NCBI GenBank assembly: GCA_050633625.1
Contig: JBOEGW010000004.1
Coordinates: forward strand, 124,001 to 188,000
Direction: 5' to 3'
Length of the DNA: 64,000 nucleotides
DNA from: JBOEGW01 sp050633625
GTDB taxonomy: Bacteria > Pseudomonadota > Alphaproteobacteria > Rhodobacterales > Rhodobacteraceae
The notes beneath the pieces were generated by a model that was given only the letters and a program-made list of their open reading frames with translations, was not told the origin of the DNA and ran no database searches. A program made the position numbers and the translations under genes. Positions 43,889 to 51,253 of this stretch are shown here, piece after piece (positions within the stretch are counted from its first letter, which is position 1; every line of letters begins with the position of its first letter).

Positions 43889-44866
43889 ATGGATATTGGT
43901 GAACTCGCAGAGCGGATTTTGGCAGGGGAACGCCGGGCCTTGGCGCGCGCAATTACCCTTGTGGAAAGCGGGCGCGCGGATCATCGCGCAGAGGCAACAA
44001 CCCTTCTGGAAAGACTAAAGTCAGCGCAGCGCAGCGCCTTGCGCATCGGCCTGTCGGGCACGCCCGGCGTTGGTAAATCCACCTTCATTGAAGCTTTCGG
44101 GATGATGCTGGCGGATCAAGGCATGAAAGTTGCTGTCTTGGCGGTTGATCCCTCCTCAGCACGCTCAGGCGGATCTATTCTGGGGGATAAAACCCGTATG
44201 GAACGCCTGTCGCGCCACCCAAACGCCTTCATCCGCCCTTCGCCGTCGCAAACCCAACTTGGTGGTGTGGCGCGGCGCACGCGCGAGGCTGTGGCCCTTT
44301 GCGAAGCTGCCGGATTTGACGTTGTGTTGATTGAAACAGTGGGGGTCGGTCAATCCGAAACCATGGTCGCGGAAATGGCGGATCTGTTCTTGCTGTTGCT
44401 TGCGCCCGCGGGGGGCGACGAGCTGCAAGGCGTCAAGCGCGGCATCATGGAAATGGCGGATATTATCCTTGTGAACAAGGCGGATGGCGAGCTGAAATCG
44501 ACAGCCACCCGCACCTGCGCGGACTACTCTGGCGCCCTGCGGCTTTTGCGCAAACGCCCCCAAGACCCCGACGGCTATCCCTGCGCCAAAATGGTTTCGG
44601 CGGTGACACATGATGGGTTAACGGATGCTTGGGAGGCGATGGACCTTCTCGCAAAATGGCGCAAAGACACAGGCCATTGGGACAGGCGGCGCGCAGAGCA
44701 GGCCCGGCATTGGTTCTTGGAAGATGTGCGCGCAGGACTGTTGGCTCGGCTTGAAACAGACGACCAAATTCGTGAAACAGTCGCCGCCTTAGGCGCGCAA
44801 GTCGCCGCCGGGGATCTGTCACCAACCGCCGCCGCTGATCAAATGCTGGCACGTCTCAAAAGCTGA
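43889..44866 (+). CDS. meaB: MeaB/ArgK-family G protein (methylmalonyl-CoA mutase chaperone)
   Basis: A 325-residue P-loop GTPase that protects and reactivates B12-dependent methylmalonyl-CoA mutase. The P-loop is GTPGVGKST (57-65), followed by VLAVDPSSARSGGSILGDKTRM (switch region), VLIETVGVGQSE, and VNKADG for guanine recognition. A C-terminal dimerisation segment is present. The mutase gene is not in the window. ATG 43889 was chosen from family length; its ribosome site is weak (GGGGGG). Confidence 0.92.
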   Translation: MDIGELAERILAGERRALARAITLVESGRADHRAEATTLLERLKSAQRSALRIGLSGTPGVGKSTFIEAFGMMLADQGMKVAVLAVDPSSARSGGSILGDKTRMERLSRHPNAFIRPSPSQTQLGGVARRTREAVALCEAAGFDVVLIETVGVGQSETMVAEMADLFLLLLAPAGGDELQGVKRGIMEMADIILVNKADGELKSTATRTCADYSGALRLLRKRPQDPDGYPCAKMVSAVTHDGLTDAWEAMDLLAKWRKDTGHWDRRRAEQARHWFLEDVRAGLLARLETDDQIRETVAALGAQVAAGDLSPTAAADQMLARLKS

Positions 44867-44935
44867 ACCACCACAAATGCCCTTTGGCACCAGAAAATAT
44901 GACATGCGCGCCGCATGATGAGTGCGCTTTTTGGG

Positions 44936-44990
44936 TTTCACTGTTCCTAAATATCCCCGCCGGAGGCCCTTTTGGCGCCCCACCCCCGCG
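44936..44990 (-). repeat. Intergenic repeat, copy d
   Basis: On the minus strand it has a GC-rich part (GGGGCGCC..GGGCC), then GCCTCCGGCGGGGATATTTAGGAACAGTGAAA. It shares GCCTCCGGCGGGGATATTTA with copy f, forming a variant whose tail ends AACAGTGA instead of AACAAGGAA. It lies between meaB and the ABC exporter gene, opposite in orientation to both. Confidence 0.6.
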
Positions 44991-45001
44991 TGCACAACGG
45001 C

Positions 45002-45029
45002 TAGACCTTCCGCGTCGATCCGTTAGGTT
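45002..45029 (+). promoter_or_regulatory. Candidate leaderless promoter of the ABC exporter gene
   Basis: TAGACC (45002-45007), 16-nt spacer, TAGGTT (45024-45029), then 6 nt to ATG 45036. No Shine-Dalgarno is visible. It has the same geometry as the sites before 34815 and 55919. Confidence 0.45.
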
Positions 45030-45035
45030 GGGGCC

Positions 45036-46889
45036 ATGTTCAAACCCCTTATCCTCTGGTTTCTGCGCTGGACCACCAACCTCATTGACCCCTACGCGCC
45101 GGCCAAGGGCGCGCCACCCCAAACGCTCATAGCCTTCGTGCGTTGGTGCCTCGCTGGCGCTTGGCCGGTGATCATCGTCGCAGCTTTGATTTCGGCCTTT
45201 GCGGGGTTTTTTGAAACCGGCGCCGCCTATATTCTTGGCCTGATTACGGATCGCGCGATTGCCTCGGGTCCAGAGGCGTTTTTTACAACCGCCAATATTG
45301 GCCTGTTTGCCCTAGGTCTAGGCTTTTTCTTGGTCCTGCGCCCCCTTGCCTTTGCGGCGTCTAACGCCTCCACCTCGCTCGCGATTGCCCCTTCGGTTGC
45401 CCCGATGATTATGGCGCGGCTGCACCGCTGGATGTTGGATCAATCAGTTGATTTCTTTGACAATGATTTCGCCGGGCGTTTGGCACAGAAACAGGCGCAG
45501 ACCTCAAATGCGCTTACGGATCTGACGATCGAAAGCATCAATGTGGTCGCATTTGCGATCGCTTCCCTTGTGGGCACCTTGGCGATCATTACTGCGATTG
45601 ATCTGCGGCTATCGGTGTTGTTTGCCGCATGGTTGGTGCTCTATGGGGCGCTCATCCGCTACTTTTTGCCCCGCGTGCGTTTGCGGGCCAAAGCACGGGC
45701 CGGAGCACGGGCGGTGGTGACTGGGCAGGTCGTTGATACGATTAGCAATATGCGCACCGTAAAGCTCTTTGCTGGCGATGGGTTTGAGGATCGCGCCGCG
45801 CTGGATGCGGTGGATCGATACCGCGCGAAAATGATCGGATTTGGAGCGCTGTCCGCCGGGTTCCGTTTGTCGCTTATGGCCGTTGCTGGGCTGCTGCCGG
45901 TGCTGCTCACTGGCGGCGCGATGCTCGCATGGGCGCATGGCAGCGCCAGCACAGGAGACATTGTGGCGGCGGGCGTTGTGGGGGTGCGGGTCGCGCAAAT
46001 GACGGGCTGGGTGAGCTTTTCCTTGATGGGGATGTATCGAAGCATTGGCGAGGTTGAGGACGGAATGCGGACGCTGACCCCGGACTTGCGCTTGCGCGAC
46101 AGTGACGACGCCCAACCGCTTCACATCACCAAAGGCGGCGTGCACTTTGATAAGGTGAGCTTCGCCTATGGCAAACGCTCTGGCGGCGTGTCAGGGGTCG
46201 AGTTGCAACTTCGTCCCGGTGAGAAACTTGGGCTTGTTGGCGCATCAGGCGCCGGGAAATCGACCCTCGTAAGCCTGCTTATGCGCCTGTACGACCCAGA
46301 AAGCGGGCGCATCTTGATTGATGATCAAGACATTGCACAGGTCACGCAAATCAGCCTGCGCAGCCAGATCGGCATGGTCACCCAAGACACCGCCATGTTC
46401 AATCGCTCAGCGCGTGACAACATCCTTTATGGCCGCCCGGAGGCTGATGAGGCGGCGCTGATGAAAGCTGCGCAAAATGCGCGGGCGCTTGAGTTCATTG
46501 AAGGACTGGAAGACCAAGAAGGACGACGCGGGTTTGATGCGCATTTGGGGGAGCGCGGTGTGAAGCTCTCAGGAGGGCAACGCCAACGAATCGCGATTGC
46601 CCGTGCTATGCTCAAGAATGCTCCGATCTTGGTATTGGACGAGGCGACGTCAGCGCTCGACAGCCATGTGGAGGCCGATATCCAAGACACGCTTTATGAA
46701 CTGATGGAGGGCAAAACAGTGATCGCGATCGCGCATCGCCTCTCCACAATTGCGCATATGGATCGGATTATCGTTTTGGCGGATGGCAAAATCGCTGAGT
46801 CAGGCACACATGCGGATTTGGTCGCTTCGCAAGGGCTATATGCCGGGCTTTGGGCGCGCCAATCTGGTGGATTTCTGGGCGAAAACTAG
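45036..46889 (+). CDS. MsbA-type ABC exporter (fused permease and ATPase)
   Basis: A 617-residue half-transporter with six membrane helices (about residues 30-330) and a C-terminal ABC ATPase. Walker A is GASGAGKST, the Q-loop MVTQDTAMF, signature KLSGGQRQRIAIARA, Walker B ILVLDEATSALD, H-loop IAHRLST. It should act as a homodimer exporting a lipid, drug or peptide; the cargo is unknown. It resembles the YddA/multidrug or lipid A exporter group. No accessory protein gene is adjacent. Confidence 0.93.
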   Translation: MFKPLILWFLRWTTNLIDPYAPAKGAPPQTLIAFVRWCLAGAWPVIIVAALISAFAGFFETGAAYILGLITDRAIASGPEAFFTTANIGLFALGLGFFLVLRPLAFAASNASTSLAIAPSVAPMIMARLHRWMLDQSVDFFDNDFAGRLAQKQAQTSNALTDLTIESINVVAFAIASLVGTLAIITAIDLRLSVLFAAWLVLYGALIRYFLPRVRLRAKARAGARAVVTGQVVDTISNMRTVKLFAGDGFEDRAALDAVDRYRAKMIGFGALSAGFRLSLMAVAGLLPVLLTGGAMLAWAHGSASTGDIVAAGVVGVRVAQMTGWVSFSLMGMYRSIGEVEDGMRTLTPDLRLRDSDDAQPLHITKGGVHFDKVSFAYGKRSGGVSGVELQLRPGEKLGLVGASGAGKSTLVSLLMRLYDPESGRILIDDQDIAQVTQISLRSQIGMVTQDTAMFNRSARDNILYGRPEADEAALMKAAQNARALEFIEGLEDQEGRRGFDAHLGERGVKLSGGQRQRIAIARAMLKNAPILVLDEATSALDSHVEADIQDTLYELMEGKTVIAIAHRLSTIAHMDRIIVLADGKIAESGTHADLVASQGLYAGLWARQSGGFLGEN

Positions 46890-46893
46890 GGCG

Positions 46894-47193
46894 TTATCCG
46901 CCGATGAAAACGTCTCCCGACCCTGCATTTGCCGAGCCACCACAGTCAATCCCGTCGCCAACACGCCCTGCTGGCTTTCCGTTGATGTTCACGGTGCCTG
47001 AGCCGCCCGAAAGCGTGCGCCCATGCGGGGGCGCAGGGCAGGTTGGGCAAGCATGTGGCGCGTAGCTATCGCCTTTGCGCACCACACCGATACCGTTCAC
47101 AAATACATCTCCAGACGCACTGATTGCGGGGCTTGGTGGGAAGTGGCAGCCGTGTCCGGTGCCGATATCCCCTTGGCGCGTTGCTGCAGGCAT
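46894..47193 (-). CDS. PAAR-domain spike-tip protein
   Basis: A 99-residue PAAR protein of the phage-like short type: ATRQGDIGTGHGCHFPPSPAI, GDVFVNGIGVVRKGD, CPTCPAPPHGRTLSGG, GTVNINGKPAGRVGDGIDCGG and GSGDVFIGG. PAAR proteins cap the VgrG/gpV spike of type VI secretion or phage tails and bind zinc through His and Cys residues, which are present. No VgrG, Hcp, sheath or toxin gene lies in the window, so it is an orphan. Upstream, GTATTTAAAAAGGAATG resembles the tail of the repeat family and provides AAGGAA. Confidence 0.9.
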   Translation of the reverse strand: MPAATRQGDIGTGHGCHFPPSPAISASGDVFVNGIGVVRKGDSYAPHACPTCPAPPHGRTLSGGSGTVNINGKPAGRVGDGIDCGGSANAGSGDVFIGG

Positions 47194-47520
47194 AATTCAT
47201 TCCTTTTTAAATACATTCCTAGAATATCGTGAAACGATTGGATTGGCAAATGCGCGCAAAGTGGTCGCCAGCGCGCATGCGTACAAACCGCAAGCCGCTA
47301 CACAACCTTTGCATACCGGCCTGTTCCATCGCGCAATAGGTCGACCTCATGGCTTATCGGCGCGACTGTCGGCGGATTTTGACTTATGCCCTCTGCGGTG
47401 GGCGATTGCCGTTAAACCTCAGAAAAATGCGCGCTAACATGAGGCAGAAGGCAATTTCCGCCTTCGGGATTGCACCCTTCGGGGTCGGATTTAATCCCAT
47501 CACACTCAAAGGAGACAGTC
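47194..47520. other. 327-bp gap with no gene seen
   Basis: It separates the divergent PAAR and SH3 genes and must carry both promoters. Next to the PAAR start lies a possible degenerate repeat tail (47198-47220). Near 47447-47468 there is a small inverted repeat (GAAGGC..GCCTTC). Nothing protein-like or RNA-like is recognised otherwise. Confidence 0.5.
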
Positions 47521-47817
47521 ATGTTTTCGAAAACCATTCTGACAAGTTCACTTGTTCTCTCCCTTTCCTCGTTTGCCGCGTTTGCGCAATCGCTGCCCGC
47601 CGCGCCCGGTGATCTCAATCTATACGCTGGGCCAGGCAAAGGGTTCACCGTTCTTGAGGTCATCCCTGCGAATGCGCCGCTTAATCTGAAGGGCTGCCTG
47701 CCGACAGGGGATTGGTGCGCGGTGTCGATGCCAATTGAAGACGGCTGGATTTATTCACCGGCTGCGGCGAGCAAAACCAAAGTGCTCACCGCGCCGGAAT
47801 TTGGCCCAGCAGATTGA
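47521..47817 (+). CDS. Small exported SH3-domain protein
   Basis: A 98-residue protein with signal peptide (FSKTILTSSLVLSLSSFAAFA, about 22 residues) and one bacterial SH3-type domain: LNLYAGPGKGFTVLEVIPAN, GCLPTGDWCAVSMP, DGWIYSPAA. Two Cys in the domain may pair. Such domains usually bind cell wall or partner proteins in the periplasm. AAGGAGACAG precedes ATG 47521, which rules out the longer upstream start. Confidence 0.83.
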   Translation: MFSKTILTSSLVLSLSSFAAFAQSLPAAPGDLNLYAGPGKGFTVLEVIPANAPLNLKGCLPTGDWCAVSMPIEDGWIYSPAAASKTKVLTAPEFGPAD

Positions 47818-47826
47818 ATAGATGCT

Positions 47827-47860
47827 AAAAAGGGAGGCGTGGCGCGATAGCCCGCCTCCC
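47827..47860. terminator. Hairpin after the SH3 gene
   Basis: An 8-bp stem (GGGAGGCG at 47832-47839, CGCCTCCC at 47853-47860) 10 nt past the stop. Its T-run lies on the minus strand (AAAAA at 47827-47831), so it would work best for transcripts coming leftward from the 48-kb gap. Confidence 0.45.
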
Positions 47861-48329
47861 CAGCACTTCTGAGAAGAAGTTCAGCACCGCCATTCCCATC
47901 CTCCTCCAACTGGCCGGCCATGACCCATGAGGTTCGGCTTTCAGTGTTCTCTAAATATTCCGGGGGTTTGGGGGCAGAGCCCCCATGCACGCTTTGATCG
48001 CATTCCTATCGACATGGCGTTTGGAAATCGGGGTGTTTAAAGCTTGTTCCACTCTTGCGATCAGAGACCTAAGCATCATCTTGTCGCCGTCCCTAATGAG
48101 AGAAGACGATAAGTGCGCGCATGACTCAGGACAGGGTGCAATAGCGGGGCGCAATAAATGAGCAGCGTTTTTAGGGGCCGACTCACTTGACGCGCTGCGC
48201 AAAACCTCCTAAATCCCGCGAACGGAATTTTGGGCGCTGCCTTTGCGGCGTCTATTTGTGTTGACAGGCAAGGCCGGGAGCCGCGCGAAGGTGCGCTTCG
48301 GAACCAGCCCGCTAAATGAGGATAAGCCC
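47861..48329. other. Gap upstream of rpmB; possible minus-strand gene remnant
   Basis: No convincing intact gene. A minus-strand frame (48079 down to 47951) could encode about 42 residues (LRSLIARVEQALNTPISK..) and runs into the repeat at 47940-47985. The leftward terminator hairpin at 47827-47860 and the repeat orientation suggest that a minus-strand gene once stood here. TTGACA at 48261-48266 may be part of the rpmB promoter, though no good -10 follows. Confidence 0.4.
47940..47985 (-). repeat. Intergenic repeat, copy e
   Basis: On the minus strand: hairpin GGGGGCTCTGCCCCC, then AAACCCCCGGAATATTTAGAGAACACTGAAA. It belongs to the family variant with a tail ending in CTGAAA. No intact gene ends directly upstream of it on that strand. 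Confidence 0.65.
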
Positions 48330-48617
48330 ATGTCGCGCGTCTGCGAATTGACTGCTAAAGGCCCGATGACTGGCAACAACGTCAGCCACGCCAAAAACCG
48401 CACTCGTCGTCGGTTTCTGCCAAACCTGAACGATGTTTCGCTTCAGTCCGAAACACTCGGTCGCACCATCAAGCTGCGGATCTCTGCTGCTGCGTTGCGC
48501 ACAGTTGATCACCGCGGTGGTCTGGATCAGTTCTTGGCAAAAGCCAAAGACGCTGAGCTTTCGGCTCGTGCGCTGAAAATCAAAAAAGAGATCGCCAAGG
48601 CACAAGCCGCCGCGTAA
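48330..48617 (+). CDS. rpmB: 50S ribosomal protein L28
   Basis: A 95-residue ribosomal protein of the large subunit. SRVCELTAKGPMTGNNVSHAKNRTRRRFLPNL is the standard N-terminal signature (residues 2-33), given here by its ends SRVCELTAKGP and TRRRFLPNL. The C terminus ends KKEIAKAQAAA. The length is typical of alphaproteobacteria. GAGGAT lies upstream of ATG 48330. It is monocistronic, followed by a strong terminator. Confidence 0.98.
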   Translation: MSRVCELTAKGPMTGNNVSHAKNRTRRRFLPNLNDVSLQSETLGRTIKLRISAAALRTVDHRGGLDQFLAKAKDAELSARALKIKKEIAKAQAAA

Positions 48618-48641
48618 TCGCTTTTTGATCCTACGAATTTG

Positions 48642-48672
48642 ACGGCCTCGCCTTTGTGGTGGGGCCGTTTTT
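48642..48672 (+). terminator. Intrinsic terminator of rpmB
   Basis: ACGGCCTCGCC pairs with GGTGGGGCCGT in an 11-bp stem (two G-T pairs) with a 5-nt loop TTTGT, followed by a run of T. It lies 24 nt past the rpmB stop. Confidence 0.88.
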
Positions 48673-48743
48673 CTATGTGTCGATTGCGCGCATCTTTTCG
48701 CTTCTGTCTTGAAGCCAATGAAGCCGGGCGATAGGTCTTCATT

Positions 48744-49082
48744 ATGCGTGGATTGGTCGCCTATATTTTGAGCCTTGTGCTGACCCTGTCGGGTTTTGCC
48801 CTCGCGGAGGCGCGCGGCACGCATCATGATCTGAGGGATCAGATCGTGATTTGTACGGGTGTTGGCCTCAAGACCATTTCGATTGGCCCTGACGGCACAC
48901 CGATGCAAACAATTGAGCTTTGCCCTGACGGCTATTCCATACTGTCTGATGGGCAAGGAGTGGTGCGTCTTGAGGCTCCGGCTCTGCGTCTTCTTGGGGG
49001 CGTGACAGGGCAACAGGTCGCCGCATTGTTGAGCCGGAATGAACTTGTGCCCTCCGCCCGTGGGCCTCCGCTCGTTTCCTGA
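48744..49082 (+). CDS. Small exported protein near the copper chaperone gene
   Basis: A 112-residue protein with an N-terminal signal or anchor (RGLVAYILSLVLTLSGFALA). The mature part has THHDLRDQIVICTGVGLKTISIGPDG and TIELCPDGYSIL, resembling the small DUF2946-like proteins that accompany copper genes. However, the second cysteine motif reads CPDG, not CPxC. A role in metal handling is inferred from this resemblance and from the PCu(A)C gene 78 bp downstream on the same strand. Confidence 0.65.
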   Translation: MRGLVAYILSLVLTLSGFALAEARGTHHDLRDQIVICTGVGLKTISIGPDGTPMQTIELCPDGYSILSDGQGVVRLEAPALRLLGGVTGQQVAALLSRNELVPSARGPPLVS

Positions 49083-49160
49083 TTTTTCACACTTTATGAT
49101 ATGAAAAATACGCCATTTCTGGACGGGTGCGCCCGCCGATTGGCACATAGGAGATACCTA

Positions 49161-49688
49161 ATGTTGAAGACGACCCTTTTTGCGCTCGCGGTGAGTGCTG
49201 TTGCTGTCCCTGCCTTTGCTGACATCACAATTTCTGACGCCTATGCGCGCTCCTCCGGGATGATGGCCAAGGCGGGGGCGGCGTTTTTTGTGATCGAAAA
49301 CACCAGCGACGCTGATGACCGCCTTCTCTCGGTGACGTCTGACGCTGCGGACCGTGTTGAGTTGCATACCCATTTGGAGGGCGACAATGGCGTTATGCGG
49401 ATGGTCGAAGTTGAGGATGGGTTTCCGGTTCCCGCCGGAGGCACGCATGCTTTGGCGCGCGGCGGCGACCATGTGATGTTCATGGGTTTGACGGCACCTT
49501 TTGAGCAGGGCAAGACCCTGTCTGTGACGCTAAATTTTGAGAAGGCAGGTGAAATGGTTGTAGAAATCCCCGTTGATCTGGAGCGCAAAGGCGCGATGGA
49601 GGGGGGTGGTGCGAAAATGGACCACATCGGACAGGGCCATGGAGATATGGATCACGGCAACATGGATGACGCAAAATCCGCTCACTAA
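49161..49688 (+). CDS. Periplasmic copper chaperone PCu(A)C
   Basis: A 175-residue exported protein (signal peptide LKTTLFALAVSAVAVPAFA, then DITIS) that delivers Cu(I), typically to cytochrome c oxidase. The family copper ligands appear as His69/His71, Met79/Met81, His104 and Met106 (VELHTHLEG, VMRMVE, DHVMFMG). An unusual Met/His-rich tail (MDHIGQGHGDMDHGNMDD) may bind a second copper, as the C-terminal extensions of some PCu(A)C proteins do. AGGAGAT precedes ATG 49161. Confidence 0.9.
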   Translation: MLKTTLFALAVSAVAVPAFADITISDAYARSSGMMAKAGAAFFVIENTSDADDRLLSVTSDAADRVELHTHLEGDNGVMRMVEVEDGFPVPAGGTHALARGGDHVMFMGLTAPFEQGKTLSVTLNFEKAGEMVVEIPVDLERKGAMEGGGAKMDHIGQGHGDMDHGNMDDAKSAH

Positions 49689-49719
49689 GGGTGCATCTGC
49701 TCAGGGGGCGCTTGCTCTT

Positions 49720-49775
49720 GGGGGGGCGCCTGCTGCGCAGGCGTGCCTCCGGCGGGGATATTTATAAAACAGTGA
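49720..49775 (+). repeat. Intergenic repeat, copy f
   Basis: Hairpin GCGCCTGCTGCGCAGGCG, then TGCCTCCGGCGGGGATATTTATAAAACAGTGAA. It is in the same orientation as the upstream copper-chaperone gene, whose stop lies about 30 bp before it. Confidence 0.65.
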
Positions 49776-49841
49776 AGGGGGCCATGTGTTGCCCTTTTCC
49801 ACCCGTCCCGCTACCCCTTGGAAAACTTTGGGAGCGGTTTG

Positions 49842-50258
49842 ATGAGAACGCCTATACATCTTTGGCTTGTGGTTTGTGTGGCGACGGTGTGGGTCTTTTT
49901 GCGCGGATTGACTTTTGCGTTGCGCTACACGGATGGGTTCCAGGACATCGCTCTGCGCGCGCCTGATGTGTTCGGATATTTCTCGACCTTGCCGCTTTGG
50001 TTGCAAGTGATCATGGCTGTGGAAATTATAGCGGGGGCGGTGTTCGTGATCCTGTTGATCCGGCGCCGCGCAGGTGCGTTGCGGGCGGCTGAGGGGATGT
50101 TTTTGACGTTGCTGTTTGCGCAGATTCACCAAGCGGTGAGCTTGCCTGCGCGGGTTCTGAGTGTGCAGGGGATCGTTTCATTCGGCATTGGGCTGCTCTT
50201 GGTGGCGGGATTTTACATGTATGCGCGGCGACAAATTCGGCGTGGTGTTTTGACATGA
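49842..50258 (+). CDS. Four-helix membrane protein of unknown function
   Basis: A 138-residue protein with four membrane helices (residues ~5-25, 47-68, 80-98, 107-125) and a basic C terminus (RRQIRRG). No domain is recognised. ATG 49842 follows GGGAGCG; a start 24 bp upstream is possible. It overlaps the phosphatase gene by 4 bp (ATGA), so the two proteins are co-expressed. Confidence 0.75.
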   Translation: MRTPIHLWLVVCVATVWVFLRGLTFALRYTDGFQDIALRAPDVFGYFSTLPLWLQVIMAVEIIAGAVFVILLIRRRAGALRAAEGMFLTLLFAQIHQAVSLPARVLSVQGIVSFGIGLLLVAGFYMYARRQIRRGVLT

Positions 50259-50704
50259 GTAGGGTGCTGTTTGTTTGTCTTGGTAATATTTGCCGTTCGC
50301 CTTCGGCAGAAGGTGTGTTTCGTGCGATGGGCGGTGCGGCGCATGACATCGACAGTGCTGGCACCTCTGGTTGGCACAGCGGTGAGGCGCCTTATGGACC
50401 GATGCAGGACGCGGCGCGGGCGCGGGGGTATGCGTTGGAAGGGCTGCGCGCGCGCCAGTTTTCTGCGCGTGATTTCGACGATTTTGATCTGATCATTGCG
50501 ATGGATCGTGACAATCTTGAGGCCATCGAATCCGTCCGCCCTGCGGGGGCGAGAACGCCCGTTTCGCTCTTTACGGATTATGCGCCGGAAACCGGCATGG
50601 ATCATGTGCCGGACCCTTATTATACGCGGGATTTCGACGGCGTATTGTCGCTGATTGAGGTCTGTTCGCGCGGGTTATTGGCGGCGCTTGAGCCGCGCAT
50701 TTAG
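50255..50704 (+). CDS. Low-molecular-weight protein tyrosine phosphatase
   Basis: A 149-residue LMW-PTP. The P-loop CLGNICRS has catalytic Cys8 and Arg14 and follows the usual N-terminal RVLFV strand; the general-acid loop is DPYY near residue 120. It removes phosphate from protein tyrosine residues, or acts on arsenate in related enzymes; the short spacing and the DPYY loop favour a phosphatase. No tyrosine kinase gene lies in the window. It is coupled to the upstream membrane gene. Confidence 0.93.
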   Translation: MSRVLFVCLGNICRSPSAEGVFRAMGGAAHDIDSAGTSGWHSGEAPYGPMQDAARARGYALEGLRARQFSARDFDDFDLIIAMDRDNLEAIESVRPAGARTPVSLFTDYAPETGMDHVPDPYYTRDFDGVLSLIEVCSRGLLAALEPRI

Positions 50705-50705
50705 C

Positions 50706-51020
50706 TTAGCCGCAGTGTTTATGCGCTGTTGCGCCAAACGACTTCCATTTTTCCCAAAACACTTCATCGCCGCCATGATCGGATTGTCTTGTTTCCTGGC
50801 TCTTGTGGGGGTCTGCAAAGAATTTCGCGCCTTTGCGCTGTTCCGTTCCGGAGAGCACTTGATCTGCAACGCTTTGAATACACGAGCATAATTCTCGTGA
50901 GGCAGCGCGGCGTCCGCCGCTAAGGCAGGCGCGTTCAATCGCAGATCCAGCCTGCACCGGGGTCGGCAAAGCGGGAATGGTGACGGCTGTCAACAGGGCG
51001 GCAAAGAGCAGTTTCGTCAT
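50706..51020 (-). CDS. Small exported hypothetical protein
   Basis: A 104-residue protein with signal peptide (TKLLFAALLTAVTIPALPTPVQA, then GSAIERA). It has a conserved-looking Cys-rich helix pair, SAIERACLSGGRRAASRELCSCIQSVADQVL and DPHKSQETRQSDHGGDEVFWEKWKSFGATA, given here as landmarks at residues ~24-54 and 69-97. I recall close relatives in many Rhodobacteraceae, sometimes misnamed 'arginine transporter'; nothing here supports transport. ATG 51020 is chosen because the signal peptide begins there. Confidence 0.75.
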   Translation of the reverse strand: MTKLLFAALLTAVTIPALPTPVQAGSAIERACLSGGRRAASRELCSCIQSVADQVLSGTEQRKGAKFFADPHKSQETRQSDHGGDEVFWEKWKSFGATAHKHCG

Positions 51021-51253
51021 GAGTGTGTCCGAGTCAAACTTAGCGATCCGTTCAATAGCACAGTTTTTGCCAGGCTCAAATGCGCTGTGTCGTGGCGCAT
51101 GTGTCCTTTTCGGCCTTGCTGTTTGCTGGCGTGGGCGAAGGTTAAGCGTGGACCCAATGGGCAGCAATGGGTTAGACAGGTCCAAGACATGCAGGGCTGG
51201 CGCAGATTAGTCCGCTGTGTAAGGGGCTTAGGCAGGAGAGGGCGGGGCAGGGA

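Noticed and set aside
46894..47193. A type VI secretion locus
   Set aside because: Only a PAAR protein is present; no structural or effector gene was found on either strand within the window.
47951..48202. 83-codon minus-strand frame as a gene
   Set aside because: It runs into repeat copy e at its 3' end and has no convincing family; kept only as a possible remnant.
48261..48266. TTGACA as rpmB -35 element
   Set aside because: The sequence is perfect but no acceptable -10 hexamer follows at 16-18 nt, so it is mentioned only within the gap description.
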